From Azospirillum oleiclasticum (GTDB taxonomy: Bacteria > Pseudomonadota > Alphaproteobacteria > Azospirillales > Azospirillaceae), in assembly GCF_013423485.1 (NCBI RefSeq), contig NZ_JABFFR010000002.1, positions 122,080-186,079 on the forward strand: a DNA stretch of 64,000 nt. Reading direction: 5' to 3'. This document shows, piece after piece, positions 56,723 to 64,000 of the stretch (position 1 is its first letter; the number at the start of each line of letters is the position of its first letter). A model generated the notes under the pieces. It made no database searches. It was not told the DNA's origin and was given only the letters and a program-made list of their open reading frames with translations. The position numbers and the translations under genes are program-made.

Positions 56723-57813
56723 GACGCGCCCCCGCCGGTCGTTTCCACCGGCTTCACCCGGCTGCCGGAAGCGGCGTACTCGTGCCCCACGGTGATCAGC
56801 CGGAATTCCGCCGGCAGGCCGTCCAGCCACACGCCGTCCGGCGTGGTGCCCAGGATCTCGGCGCGCAGGAAGCGCACGGTGTCGTCGGCCTCCACCGCCT
56901 TGACGCCCACCGTTCCGTCATCCGCCAGCGACAGGGCGGAGGGCGGAACGAAATGGGCCGGGCGCTGCTCCACAGGAAGCCGGATCTGCGCCGTCAGCCC
57001 GGACACGATCGCACCGTCGGCGTTGGGCACCTCGATCTCCACCCGGAAGGTGCGGGTGAGGGCGTCGGCCTGCGCGGCGACATAGGCGATCCGTCCCTCC
57101 ACCTCCCGGCCGCCGACGATGCGGGCGTGCCCGACCACCCCCGGCCGGAGCTGCGGCACATGGCGTTCGGTGGCGAAACCCACCACCCGCATGGGATCGA
57201 GATCCACCACGCTGGCCACCGGGTTGCCGACGTCCAGGAAGTCACCGACGTTGATCGGCCGCTTGTCCAGCACCCCGTCGAAGGGCGCCCGGAATTCGGT
57301 GTTGGCGAGGTCCACCTCGGCCTTGCGGATGGCGGCCTCGGCGGCGTCGAGCTGGGCGCGGGCGGCGGCGAGCTGGACATCGGCGGCGTGGCCGCGCTGG
57401 TTGAGTGTGCGCGCCGCCTCGAACTCGATCTTGCGCTGGGCGGCGAGGGCGCGGGCCTGGTCCAGGATGGCCTTGCGCTCGTTGACCGCGAGCCGGGCGA
57501 TGAGCTGGCCCGTGCGCACGGGCTGGCCGCGTTCCACCAGAACCGCCTCCACCCGGCCGCGCACCTCGGCGCGCATGTCCACGGTGCGCCAGGCCTCGGT
57601 GCGGCCTTGCAGGACCACCTCGTTCACCATGGGGCGTGCGACGCTGCGCATGACTCGCACGGACTGGAGCGGCGCCTCGGTCGATGCGGATGCGGCGGAG
57701 TCGGCGTTCGGGCGGGCGGGCGATTCGGTCTTCGGCTCACCGAACTGGCCGGACAGGACCCAGGCGGTCGCGCCGACGGTGATCAAAGCGGCGATGACGA
57801 CGGAACGGTTCAT
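56719..57813 (-). CDS. RND efflux periplasmic adaptor (membrane fusion protein)
   Basis: 364 residues. An N-terminal membrane anchor or signal (about 5-22) is followed by the split biotinyl-lipoyl domain (VRGRVEAVLVERGQPVRTG and TEFRAPFDGVLDKRPINVGD), an alpha-hairpin between them (about 115-165), and beta-barrel and membrane-proximal domains. It links the permease encoded directly downstream to an outer-membrane channel. The gene is first of the pair and is divergent to ahpC. Confidence 0.9.
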   Translation of the reverse strand: MNRSVVIAALITVGATAWVLSGQFGEPKTESPARPNADSAASASTEAPLQSVRVMRSVARPMVNEVVLQGRTEAWRTVDMRAEVRGRVEAVLVERGQPVRTGQLIARLAVNERKAILDQARALAAQRKIEFEAARTLNQRGHAADVQLAAARAQLDAAEAAIRKAEVDLANTEFRAPFDGVLDKRPINVGDFLDVGNPVASVVDLDPMRVVGFATERHVPQLRPGVVGHARIVGGREVEGRIAYVAAQADALTRTFRVEIEVPNADGAIVSGLTAQIRLPVEQRPAHFVPPSALSLADDGTVGVKAVEADDTVRFLRAEILGTTPDGVWLDGLPAEFRLITVGHEYAASGSRVKPVETTGGGAS

Positions 57814-58162
57814 GACAGGTCCTGCGGCACGGGCGCGCCGGTGATTCGTGCCGACGTCATTGCACATACGCGGGAGCTTCGCGCCGGATCACGGCATCGC
57901 CGTGGCATCCATCCCCCGCCGGCGCTCCCTTTCCGGTGGTGGGCACGCGCAAGATGCTCCCGACAAACGATCCGATCCAGACCGAAATAACGCGAACGGT
58001 CGTGCCGTCCTGCGATCGCCGTCGATCGGCGCTTCCTATCGCTACGGTCGGAAAAAACAATTTGACCGCATGCTGCGCTGCGATCATGTTTCGAACCGTT
58101 CTAAACAACACTGCGCCGCATTCAGGCCGCAACCGGCCAGGCCGCAACAGGAGCGAGAGAAT
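57814..58162. other. Divergent intergenic region before ahpC
   Basis: 349 bases between the efflux adaptor and ahpC. It contains the candidate ahpC promoter (58062-58090) and a small palindrome GAACCGTTC (58093-58101) just after it, a possible operator. I see no clear OxyR site and no gene. Confidence 0.45.
58062..58090 (+). promoter_or_regulatory. Candidate sigma-70 promoter of ahpC
   Basis: TTGACC (58062-58067) and CATGTT (58085-58090), 17 bases apart. The -35 box is good and the -10 box is weak, as expected for a promoter needing an activator. It leaves a leader of about 65 bases that includes the palindrome GAACCGTTC. Confidence 0.35.
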
Positions 58163-58702
58163 ATGCTGACCGTTGGCGACAAGTTCCCGTCCTTCGACCT
58201 CAAGGCCACCGTCTCCACCGATCCGAAGTCGGCCTTCGCCCAGATCACCGACCAGTCGGACGCCGGCAAGTGGAAGATCTTCTTCTTCTGGCCGAAGGAC
58301 TTCACCTTCGTCTGCCCGACCGAGATCGCGGCTTTCGGCAAGCTGAACGGCGAGTTCAACGACCGTGACGCCGTGGTCTACGGCGCCTCGACCGACAGCG
58401 AGTTCGTGCACCACGCCTGGCGCGTCCACCACGAGGACCTGAAGGCCCTGCCGTTCCCGATGCTGGCCGACATCAAGCGTGAGCTGTCCACCGAGCTCGG
58501 CATCCTCGACAAGACCGAGGGCGTGTGCCTGCGCGCCACCTTCGTGGTCGATCCCGAGGGCATCATCCGCCACGTGTCGGTCTACGACCTGTCGGTCGGC
58601 CGCAACCCGCAGGAGATCCTGCGCACCCTCGACGCCCTGCAGACGGACGAGCTGTGCCCCTGCAACTGGAACAAGGGTGAGTCCACGCTCCAGGCCGCCT
58701 GA
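58163..58702 (+). CDS. ahpC: AhpC-type peroxiredoxin
   Basis: 179 residues, cytoplasmic peroxidase for hydrogen peroxide, alkyl hydroperoxides and peroxynitrite. The peroxidatic Cys51 is in DFTFVCPTE; the C-terminal CPC (Cys165 and Cys167) is the arrangement of the three-cysteine AhpC group of mycobacteria that is reduced by AhpD rather than AhpF. The ahpD gene following it supports this. AGGAGCGAG precedes the ATG at 58163. A strong hairpin lies between the two genes. Confidence 0.95.
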   Translation: MLTVGDKFPSFDLKATVSTDPKSAFAQITDQSDAGKWKIFFFWPKDFTFVCPTEIAAFGKLNGEFNDRDAVVYGASTDSEFVHHAWRVHHEDLKALPFPMLADIKRELSTELGILDKTEGVCLRATFVVDPEGIIRHVSVYDLSVGRNPQEILRTLDALQTDELCPCNWNKGESTLQAA

Positions 58703-58727
58703 GCCCCCCGCAAGGCAGCCTGACGCG

Positions 58728-58768
58728 CGGGCGGGCGCCCGTCCCCACACATCCAGGGCGCCCGCCCG
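58728..58768 (+). terminator. Strong hairpin between ahpC and ahpD
   Basis: A perfect 13-bp GC stem, 58728-58740 with 58756-58768, around a 15-base loop, followed only by TTCTACC. It may be a partial terminator or an mRNA-processing or stability element that gives more ahpC than ahpD message. Confidence 0.55.
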
Positions 58769-58812
58769 TTCTACCATTCGTTGATCCCTTTCGTCCTCCC
58801 CCGGAGATTTCC

Positions 58813-59346
58813 ATGTCGCTCGACGACCTGAAGGCCTCGCTGCCCGACTACGCCAAGGATCTGAAGCTCAACCTGGGCGGCGTGCTGACCTCGCCGAACC
58901 TCACCGCGCAGCAGATCTGGGGAACGGCACTGGCGTCCGCCATCGCGTCGCGCAACGACGACCTGCTCCGCACCATCGAGTCGGAGGCGGCCCAGCACCT
59001 GACCCCGGCGGCGCTCACCGCGTCGAAGGCGGCGGCGGCGGTCATGGGCATGAACAACATCTATTACCGCTTCGTCCACCTGTCCTCGAACCCCGACTTC
59101 AAGAAGCTGCCGGCCCGGCTGCGCATGAACGTCATCGGCAACCCCGGCGTGGACAAGCTGGATTTCGAGCTGTGGTCGCTGGCGGTGTCCGCCGTGAACG
59201 GCTGCGGCATGTGTATCGAGGCGCACGAGCACGAAGTGCTGACCAAGGGTGCGACCAAGGAAGCGGTGCAGGACGTCATCCGCATCGCGGCCGTCCTTCA
59301 TGCGGTGGCCGTGACGCTGGACGCGGAGCGCGCGCTGAAGGGCTGA
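58813..59346 (+). CDS. ahpD: Alkylhydroperoxidase AhpD
   Basis: 177 residues, the usual AhpD length. The active site [11 protein letters not shown] holds Cys131, Cys134 and His138; [21 protein letters not shown] is another family block. AhpD reduces AhpC, taking electrons from lipoamide dehydrogenase systems, and has weak peroxidase activity itself. It starts 110 bases after ahpC with GGAG before the ATG and ends before a hairpin at 59375. Confidence 0.95.
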   Translation: MSLDDLKASLPDYAKDLKLNLGGVLTSPNLTAQQIWGTALASAIASRNDDLLRTIESEAAQHLTPAALTASKAAAAVMGMNNIYYRFVHLSSNPDFKKLPARLRMNVIGNPGVDKLDFELWSLAVSAVNGCGMCIEAHEHEVLTKGATKEAVQDVIRIAAVLHAVAVTLDAERALKG

Positions 59347-59374
59347 GTTCTGACCGCATTGGCGGCCGGTGCCG

Positions 59375-59402
59375 GGGCCTCTTCCCGATCGGGGAGAGGC
59401 CC
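59375..59402 (+). terminator. Terminator-like hairpin after ahpD
   Basis: A 12-bp stem with one GT pair, GGGCCTCTTCCC/GGGGAGAGGCCC, around a GATC loop, about 30 bases past the ahpD stop. Only TT follows, so U-run strength is low. Confidence 0.5.
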
Positions 59403-59503
59403 TTCGTGCGTCCGGATCCTGTGAACCGCCACGCGCTCGACCGAGGCGCGGCCGGGTGGCACTCTTCCATGCGATGGCCTCTGCATCCGGGTGCATGCCT
59501 CCC

Positions 59504-59713
59504 ATGGCAACCGTCGAATTCCGTCACCTGTCCACTCAGGAGCGCCTGGATCTCATCGGTGAGATTTGGGAGAGCCTCGGCGACTCCGATGTTCCCGCGC
59601 CGGTCGACCTGCGCGCGGAACTCGACCGCCGGAACATCGCCTTTCCGGACGAGCGCAAGCGCGCGGTATCGCGGTTGGAGGTCCGTGCAAAGACGCGTCC
59701 GGCCCGCGGGTGA
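59504..59713 (+). CDS. Addiction-module antitoxin-like protein (TIGR02574-type), no toxin partner
   Basis: 69 residues. HLSTQERLDLIGEIWESLGD followed by PVDLRAELDRR matches the short helical 'putative addiction module component' family, usually paired with a ParE/RelE toxin. No toxin gene is next to it: the DNA on one side is the ahpD terminator and on the other the lysE-type gene. The C-terminus is basic and differs from the usual tail. The ATG at 59504 lacks a clear ribosome site; one three codons upstream (59495) is possible. Confidence 0.6.
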   Translation: MATVEFRHLSTQERLDLIGEIWESLGDSDVPAPVDLRAELDRRNIAFPDERKRAVSRLEVRAKTRPARG

Positions 59714-59741
59714 GCCAACCCGTGTTCTTCCTGCCGGCGTG

Positions 59742-60395
59742 TCAGCTCATCGCCAAGCTGGCCATCCCCGTGACGGCGCTCCCCAGCGCCCAGATGCCGA
59801 AACCGGCCAGCGCCACGCCGGTGTAGTGGTTCAGCATGACCAGCCGGCGGTCGGAGAAGCGGTGGCGGATCGAGGCGACGATCGAGGACAGGGTCAGCCA
59901 CCACAACGACGACCCGATGAACACGCCGAACACCAGCGTGGCCGCGTCGAAGCGGCCGAGATCGCCGCCCAGCCCGAAGCCGGCGAAGATGGCGATGAAG
60001 GCCATGATGGTGGCGGGGTTGGTCAGGGTCAGCGACAGGCCGGTCATGAAGCCGCCCACCCAGGTGCGGCTGTCCGGTGCGGCGTCCGCCTCCCGCTGCT
60101 CGGCGGCGGGGCTCTGGCGGAAGGTGCGGATGGCGACCACCATCAGGAAGATGCCGCCGACGAGCTGGAAGACGATTTGGTGGTCGCGCAGGTAGCCCAC
60201 CGCCGCCGACACGCCGAAGGCGGCGACGGCGCCATAGATGGTGTCGGCGACCGCGGCCCCCATGCCCGTTGTGAAGCCCATCATCGGGCCATGCTCGATG
60301 GTGCGGCGGATGCACAGGAGCCCGATCGGCCCGACGGGCGCTGCGATGGCGATCCCGAGAACCACCCCTTGCAGCAGCACCATCAGTTCATGCAC
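59742..60395 (-). CDS. LysE-family amino-acid exporter
   Basis: 217 residues with about six membrane helices. The start reads VHELMVLLQGVVLGIAIAAP and continues into PVGPIGLLCIRRTI, the family's signature; LTNPATIMAFIAIFAGFG is the second conserved block. It exports basic or other amino acids. The GTG at 60395 has GGAAGGA about ten bases before it and gives the normal family N-terminus; the ATG at 60383 is the alternative. Confidence 0.87.
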   Translation of the reverse strand: MHELMVLLQGVVLGIAIAAPVGPIGLLCIRRTIEHGPMMGFTTGMGAAVADTIYGAVAAFGVSAAVGYLRDHQIVFQLVGGIFLMVVAIRTFRQSPAAEQREADAAPDSRTWVGGFMTGLSLTLTNPATIMAFIAIFAGFGLGGDLGRFDAATLVFGVFIGSSLWWLTLSSIVASIRHRFSDRRLVMLNHYTGVALAGFGIWALGSAVTGMASLAMS

Positions 60396-60707
60396 CACCG
60401 GCCGCGTCCTTCCAGCGCAGTTCGACCGTTCGGAGTATGCCCCGATCCGCCCCATGGCGGAACGGTGTATCTCCGGCCCGTGCGGAGAAGGCGACGGTCC
60501 TGACGTCGTCCCCCGTCGCCGGCCGGCGGTGCCGGTACGGGGATGGGGCGCGTGATATCGTGGGCCGTCCCCCCCTGTCAACCGGCGACCGGTCGCGACG
60601 TTGCCGCGGGCCGCGCCGCAATCGGCACGTGGCACCGCGAAATCCAGTTGTCGCCAGCGGTTTCGCGGCTATCCTTCCCATCCACGCGCAGGATGTGGAG
60701 GGGAAGG
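60396..60707. other. Divergent intergenic region
   Basis: 312 GC-rich bases between the LysE-type exporter and the BMP-family binding protein. I see no gene, riboswitch, clear promoter or repeat in it. Confidence 0.45.
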
Positions 60708-61685
60708 ATGAAGCGCTTTTTCGCGGTGCTCTCGATGGCGGTTGCGATGGCCGGCGGCACCGCCTCGGCCCAGGAGTTCGCCCCCGCGCTGGTGTTCGAC
60801 ATGGGCGGCAAGTTCGACAAGTCGTTCAACGAGGCGGCCTACCGGGGTGCGGAGCGCTTCAAGCAGGAGACGGGCATCGCCTACCGTGAGTTCGAGGTGA
60901 CGAACGAGGCGCAGCGCGAACAGGCGCTGCGCAACCTCGCCCGCCGCGGCGCCACCGTGATCGTCGGCGTCGGCTTCGCCCAGGCCGCCCCCATCGAGAA
61001 GGTCTCCAAGGAGTTTCCGAAGGTCAAATTCTGCCTGATCGACGAGGCGTTGGACCTGCCCAACGTGCAGTCCTTCACGTTCAAGGAGCAGGAAGGTTCC
61101 TTCCTGGTCGGCATGCTGGCCGCCATGGCGTCGAAGACCGGCAAGGTCGGCTTCGTCGGCGGCATGGACATCCCGCTGATCCGCAACTTCCTGGTCGGCT
61201 ACGAGCAGGGGGTGAAGCACGTGAACCCGCAGGGCGAGGTGATCGCCAACATGACGGGCACCACGGCCGCCGCCTGGAACGACCCCACCCGTGGTGCGGA
61301 GCTGGCGAAGAGCCAGTTCGACCGCGGCAGCGACGTGGTGTACGCCGCCGCCGGGGCGACCGGGTTGGGCGTGCTCCAGGCCGCCGCGGACAACAAGAAG
61401 CTCGGCATCGGCGTCGATTCGAACCAGAACTGGCTGCACCCCGGCTCCATGCTGACCTCCATGATCAAAGGCGTGGACGTGGCCGTGCACGGCTGCATGA
61501 AGTCGGCCAAGGACGGCACTTGGCAGTCGGGCCACCGGTTGCTCGGCCTGAAGGAGGGTGCCGTCGGCTGGGCCCTGGACGAACACAACCGTGGGCTCGT
61601 CACCGCGGAGATGGAGAAGGCGGTGAACGACGCGGCGGCGAAGATCGTCGCCGGCCAGATCAACGTGAAGCCCTACCAGCCCTGA
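60708..61685 (+). CDS. BMP-family ABC transporter substrate-binding protein
   Basis: 325 residues. The signal peptide (residues 1-21, ending ASAQ) exports it to the periplasm. ALVFDMGGKFDKSFNEAAYRG with the conserved DxGxxxDxSFNE pattern and FVGGMDIPLIRNFLVGYEQG are typical of the Med/PnrA group, which binds purine nucleosides. GGAGGGGAAGG precedes the ATG at 60708. The ABC ATPase gene follows after 11 bases. Confidence 0.92.
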   Translation: MKRFFAVLSMAVAMAGGTASAQEFAPALVFDMGGKFDKSFNEAAYRGAERFKQETGIAYREFEVTNEAQREQALRNLARRGATVIVGVGFAQAAPIEKVSKEFPKVKFCLIDEALDLPNVQSFTFKEQEGSFLVGMLAAMASKTGKVGFVGGMDIPLIRNFLVGYEQGVKHVNPQGEVIANMTGTTAAAWNDPTRGAELAKSQFDRGSDVVYAAAGATGLGVLQAAADNKKLGIGVDSNQNWLHPGSMLTSMIKGVDVAVHGCMKSAKDGTWQSGHRLLGLKEGAVGWALDEHNRGLVTAEMEKAVNDAAAKIVAGQINVKPYQP

Positions 61686-61696
61686 GCCGCGGCGGC

Positions 61697-63223
61697 ATGA
61701 CGGACACGCCCCCTCCGGCCCTCGACCTGCGCGGGGTCGAGAAATGGTTCGGCTCCAACCACGCCAACCGGGGCGTGTCCTTCACCGTCGCCAAAGGCAG
61801 CATCCACGGCATCGTCGGCGAGAACGGCGCCGGCAAGTCGACGATCATGAGCATCGTCTACGGCTACCTCCCCGCCGACGGCGGGGAGATCCGGATCGAC
61901 GGCCGCCCGTCCGACATCCGCAGCCCGCGCGACGCCATCGCCGCCGGCGTCGGCATGGTCCATCAGCACTTCATGCTGGTTGACCCCTTCACTGCGCTGG
62001 AGAATGTGCTGCTGGGGGCGGAGGGCGGCGCCACGCTGGGCCGCGGTCTTGATCGCGCCCGGGCGGAGTTGGAGCGCCTCGCCCGCGACTACGGGCTGGA
62101 GGTCGAGCTGGACCGGCCGGTCGGGGAACTTCCGGTCGGCGCCCAGCAGCGGGTCGAGATCCTGAAGGCGCTCTACCGCGGCGCCGACATCCTGATCCTG
62201 GACGAGCCGACCGGCGTGCTGACGCCGCAGGAGGCGGACCATCTCTTCCGCATCCTTCGGGCGCTGAAAGGCCAGGGCAAGACCATCGTCATCATCACCC
62301 ACAAGCTCCGCGAGATCATGGAGCTGACCGATTCGGTCACGGTGATGCGCCGGGGGGAGGTGGTCGCCACCGTCCGCACGGCCGAAACGGACAAGGAACG
62401 GCTGGCCGAACTGATGGTCGGGCGCAAGGTGCTGCTGCGCGTCAACAAGGCGCCCGCGCGGCCCGGCGACGTGGTGCTGGCCGTGGACGGGCTGACCGTG
62501 CTGGACGGCAAGGGCGTGCCGCGGGTCAAGGACGCCAGCTTCACCGTACGCGCGGGCGAGATCGTCGGCGTTGCCGGCGTGTCCGGCAACGGCCAGTCGG
62601 AGCTGTTGGAGGCGCTGGCCGGCATGCGCCCGGTTGCCGCCGGCTCCATCCACCTGAAGGACCGGGAGTTGACGGGAAGCCGCGCGTTCGACGCGCGCGG
62701 GCTGCGCGCGCTCAAGGTCGGCCATGTGCCGGAGGACCGGCAGAAGGTCGGGCTGGTGACGCAGTTCACCGCCCGCGAGTCCGTCATTCTCGGCCATCAG
62801 GGCGATCCCGCCTGCAACCGCGGCGTTCGCATGGACTGGGGCGCCGTACGTTCCCTTTGTGAGCGGGACATGGAGTCGTACGACGTACGCCCGCGGAACC
62901 CGGATCTGCGGGCTGCCAACTTCTCCGGCGGCAACCAGCAGAAGCTGGTCCTGGCGCGGGAGATCGAGCGCGACCCGGACCTGCTGCTGGTGGGACAGCC
63001 GACGCGTGGCGTGGACATCGGCGCCATCGAGTTCATCCACCGCCGCCTCGTGCGGCTGCGCGACGAGGGCAAGGCGATCCTGCTGGTGTCGGTGGAGTTG
63101 GACGAAATCCTCGGTCTGTCCGACCGTATTCTGGTGATGTTCGATGGCCAGATCGTCGGCGAGGTGACGCCGGAGGCGGCCGACGAAAGGCGTCTCGGCC
63201 TGATGATGGCGGGTGCGGCGTAG
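61697..63223 (+). CDS. ABC transporter ATP-binding protein, double-domain (BMP/nucleoside type)
   Basis: 508 residues with two nucleotide-binding domains, as in sugar and nucleoside importers. Domain 1: Walker A GENGAGKST, Walker B ILILDEPTGVL, signature replaced by LPVGAQQRVEI. Domain 2: degenerate Walker A (GVSGNGQSE), signature FSGGNQQKLVL, Walker B LLLVGQPTRGVD. Such asymmetry is normal for this class. It energises uptake of the ligand bound by the protein encoded just before. The expected permease pair does not follow; a different gene begins at 63333. Confidence 0.92.
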   Translation: MTDTPPPALDLRGVEKWFGSNHANRGVSFTVAKGSIHGIVGENGAGKSTIMSIVYGYLPADGGEIRIDGRPSDIRSPRDAIAAGVGMVHQHFMLVDPFTALENVLLGAEGGATLGRGLDRARAELERLARDYGLEVELDRPVGELPVGAQQRVEILKALYRGADILILDEPTGVLTPQEADHLFRILRALKGQGKTIVIITHKLREIMELTDSVTVMRRGEVVATVRTAETDKERLAELMVGRKVLLRVNKAPARPGDVVLAVDGLTVLDGKGVPRVKDASFTVRAGEIVGVAGVSGNGQSELLEALAGMRPVAAGSIHLKDRELTGSRAFDARGLRALKVGHVPEDRQKVGLVTQFTARESVILGHQGDPACNRGVRMDWGAVRSLCERDMESYDVRPRNPDLRAANFSGGNQQKLVLAREIERDPDLLLVGQPTRGVDIGAIEFIHRRLVRLRDEGKAILLVSVELDEILGLSDRILVMFDGQIVGEVTPEAADERRLGLMMAGAA

Positions 63224-63332
63224 GCCCCGGCCAGCTTCCTCTTTGCTTCGTTCGAAAGCCCAAGCATAATCCGTTCGGACAGGGTGGCGGCGCGACGATC
63301 GCCGTCCCGATGGGGCAGATGGGGAACGGGTA

Positions 63333-64000
63333 ATGCGGCTGAGGATGGCGCTCCTGTGTGGAGCGATGGTTGTGTGCGTGTCTGGTGCGGCGTACGCGCA
63401 ACGGTCGGAGACGTTCGAGGCGGCGGGCCTGCGCAACTGGTCGGGGTCGCGGGGCTATGACGCCGCCGGACGCTTCGATCGCTGCGCCATGACGGCGAAG
63501 CCCGGCCCGACCACCTCGCTGTCCCTGCTCATGAACCGTGATCGCGACCTGTCGGTCGCCGTGACCAACAGCCGATGGACGCTGACACCCGGCACCAAGG
63601 AAACCGTGCGGTACGCCATCGACCGCGGCGCTCCCGAAAAGACCGAAGGCACGATGACCGACCTCGGTCTGGTGATCGTGATCCCGCGCGTGCCCGCTCT
63701 GCAGGCGGGTCTCCAGGATGGGCGCAGCATCAGCGTCACGGTCGGCAAGAACACCGCCAGCCTTCCGCTTGCCGGATCGCGCAAGGCGGTGGCCGCGCTG
63801 ACCGCCTGCGTCGATGCGGCGCTGGCGGCCGAGGCGAAGGCACCAGCTCCGGTCCCCGTCGCCACCCCTGTGCCGACGCCCGAGCCCGCCGCCCCGGCGG
63901 CGGCCATGCCGGCCCCCGTCGCCACGCCGGCCGAACCGCCGGCACCGCCGCCTCCGCCGGTCGCGGCGCCTGCGGAGCCGGTTGCTCCGGCGCCGGCGGC
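63333..64000 (+). CDS. Secreted protein with proline-rich tail (C-terminus beyond window)
   Basis: Open from the ATG at 63333 to the window edge, at least 222 residues. A signal peptide (1-23, ending AYAQ) is followed by a beta-rich domain of about 140 residues (SLSLLMNRDRDLSVAVTNS, SISVTVGKNTASLPLAGS) and then a Pro/Ala-rich region from about residue 170 to the edge. Probably periplasmic; no family recognised. GGGGAACGGG precedes the start. Confidence 0.7.
   Translation, partial: MRLRMALLCGAMVVCVSGAAYAQRSETFEAAGLRNWSGSRGYDAAGRFDRCAMTAKPGPTTSLSLLMNRDRDLSVAVTNSRWTLTPGTKETVRYAIDRGAPEKTEGTMTDLGLVIVIPRVPALQAGLQDGRSISVTVGKNTASLPLAGSRKAVAALTACVDAALAAEAKAPAPVPVATPVPTPEPAAPAAAMPAPVATPAEPPAPPPPPVAAPAEPVAPAPA

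Noticed and set aside
53447..57085. 1212-codon plus-strand open frame
   Set aside because: Antisense shadow of the RND permease and adaptor; no recognisable domain.
58000..58060. OxyR site before ahpC
   Set aside because: There are local inverted repeats, but no arrangement fits the four spaced ATAG/CTAT elements.

Overview
The window is GC-rich (roughly two thirds G+C), densely packed DNA from an alphaproteobacterium, most likely Azospirillum or a close relative in the Rhodospirillales. The reasons are the gene content (gcrA, glnII with its DUF2735 neighbour, argH-lptM-lysA, psd-pssA, ccoG), a cowN gene that marks a nitrogen fixer, and many PAS-rich signalling proteins. I see no insertion sequence, prophage, CRISPR array, rRNA or tRNA gene. 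Nearly all of it reads as core chromosome. Long open frames antisense to real genes are common because of the base composition and are left out.

Layout. 1-1639: 5' part of a membrane-anchored protein of unknown function. 2053-4141: nitrogen-assimilation locus, with glnII (minus strand), a strong sigma-54 promoter match, an AT-richer 860-base spacer holding an orphan intrinsic terminator, and a DUF2735 gene. 4146-8864: Hsp70-like ATPase, PHB-depolymerase-type esterase, HNH-like protein, beta-helix-like protein. 8969-13040: four-gene minus-strand operon (ABC-F ATPase, EamA exporter, AmpD-type amidase, glutathione transferase) with ATGA overlaps. 13141-15261: DnaJ/TerB protein, acetyltransferase, unknown protein. 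15348-22060: phosphorelay cluster of a 1394-residue hybrid kinase, a single-domain response regulator and a second hybrid 'kinase' that has lost its phosphoacceptor and ATP-binding residues.

22097-28536, all minus strand: gamma-glutamyltransferase, cowN, an acyltransferase, an RcoM-like heme-PAS/LytTR regulator, TlpA and a soluble chemoreceptor. RcoM-like plus CowN suggests a carbon-monoxide sensing and nitrogenase-protection module. 28813-37613: argH-lptM-lysA with overlapping ends, a methyltransferase, recA with a LexA-like promoter, a tandem-receiver protein, alaS, an Mpo1-like protein. 37710-41959: a MoxR ATPase and its VWA partner, separated by ccoG and a MESH1-like hydrolase on the other strand.

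42033-46364: two unrelated isocitrate dehydrogenases flank gcrA and an ExoD protein; the DNA before gcrA carries five GANTC sites. 46574-53448: LOG protein, LysM protein, two proteins of little known function, the psd-pssA phosphatidylethanolamine operon, a small ACT-like protein, an acetyltransferase and a DUF29 protein. 53489-59402: RND efflux pair and the ahpC-ahpD peroxidase pair, which has a strong hairpin between its genes. 59504-64000: an orphan antitoxin-like gene, a LysE exporter, a BMP-type ABC uptake system without its permeases, and the start of a secreted proline-rich protein.
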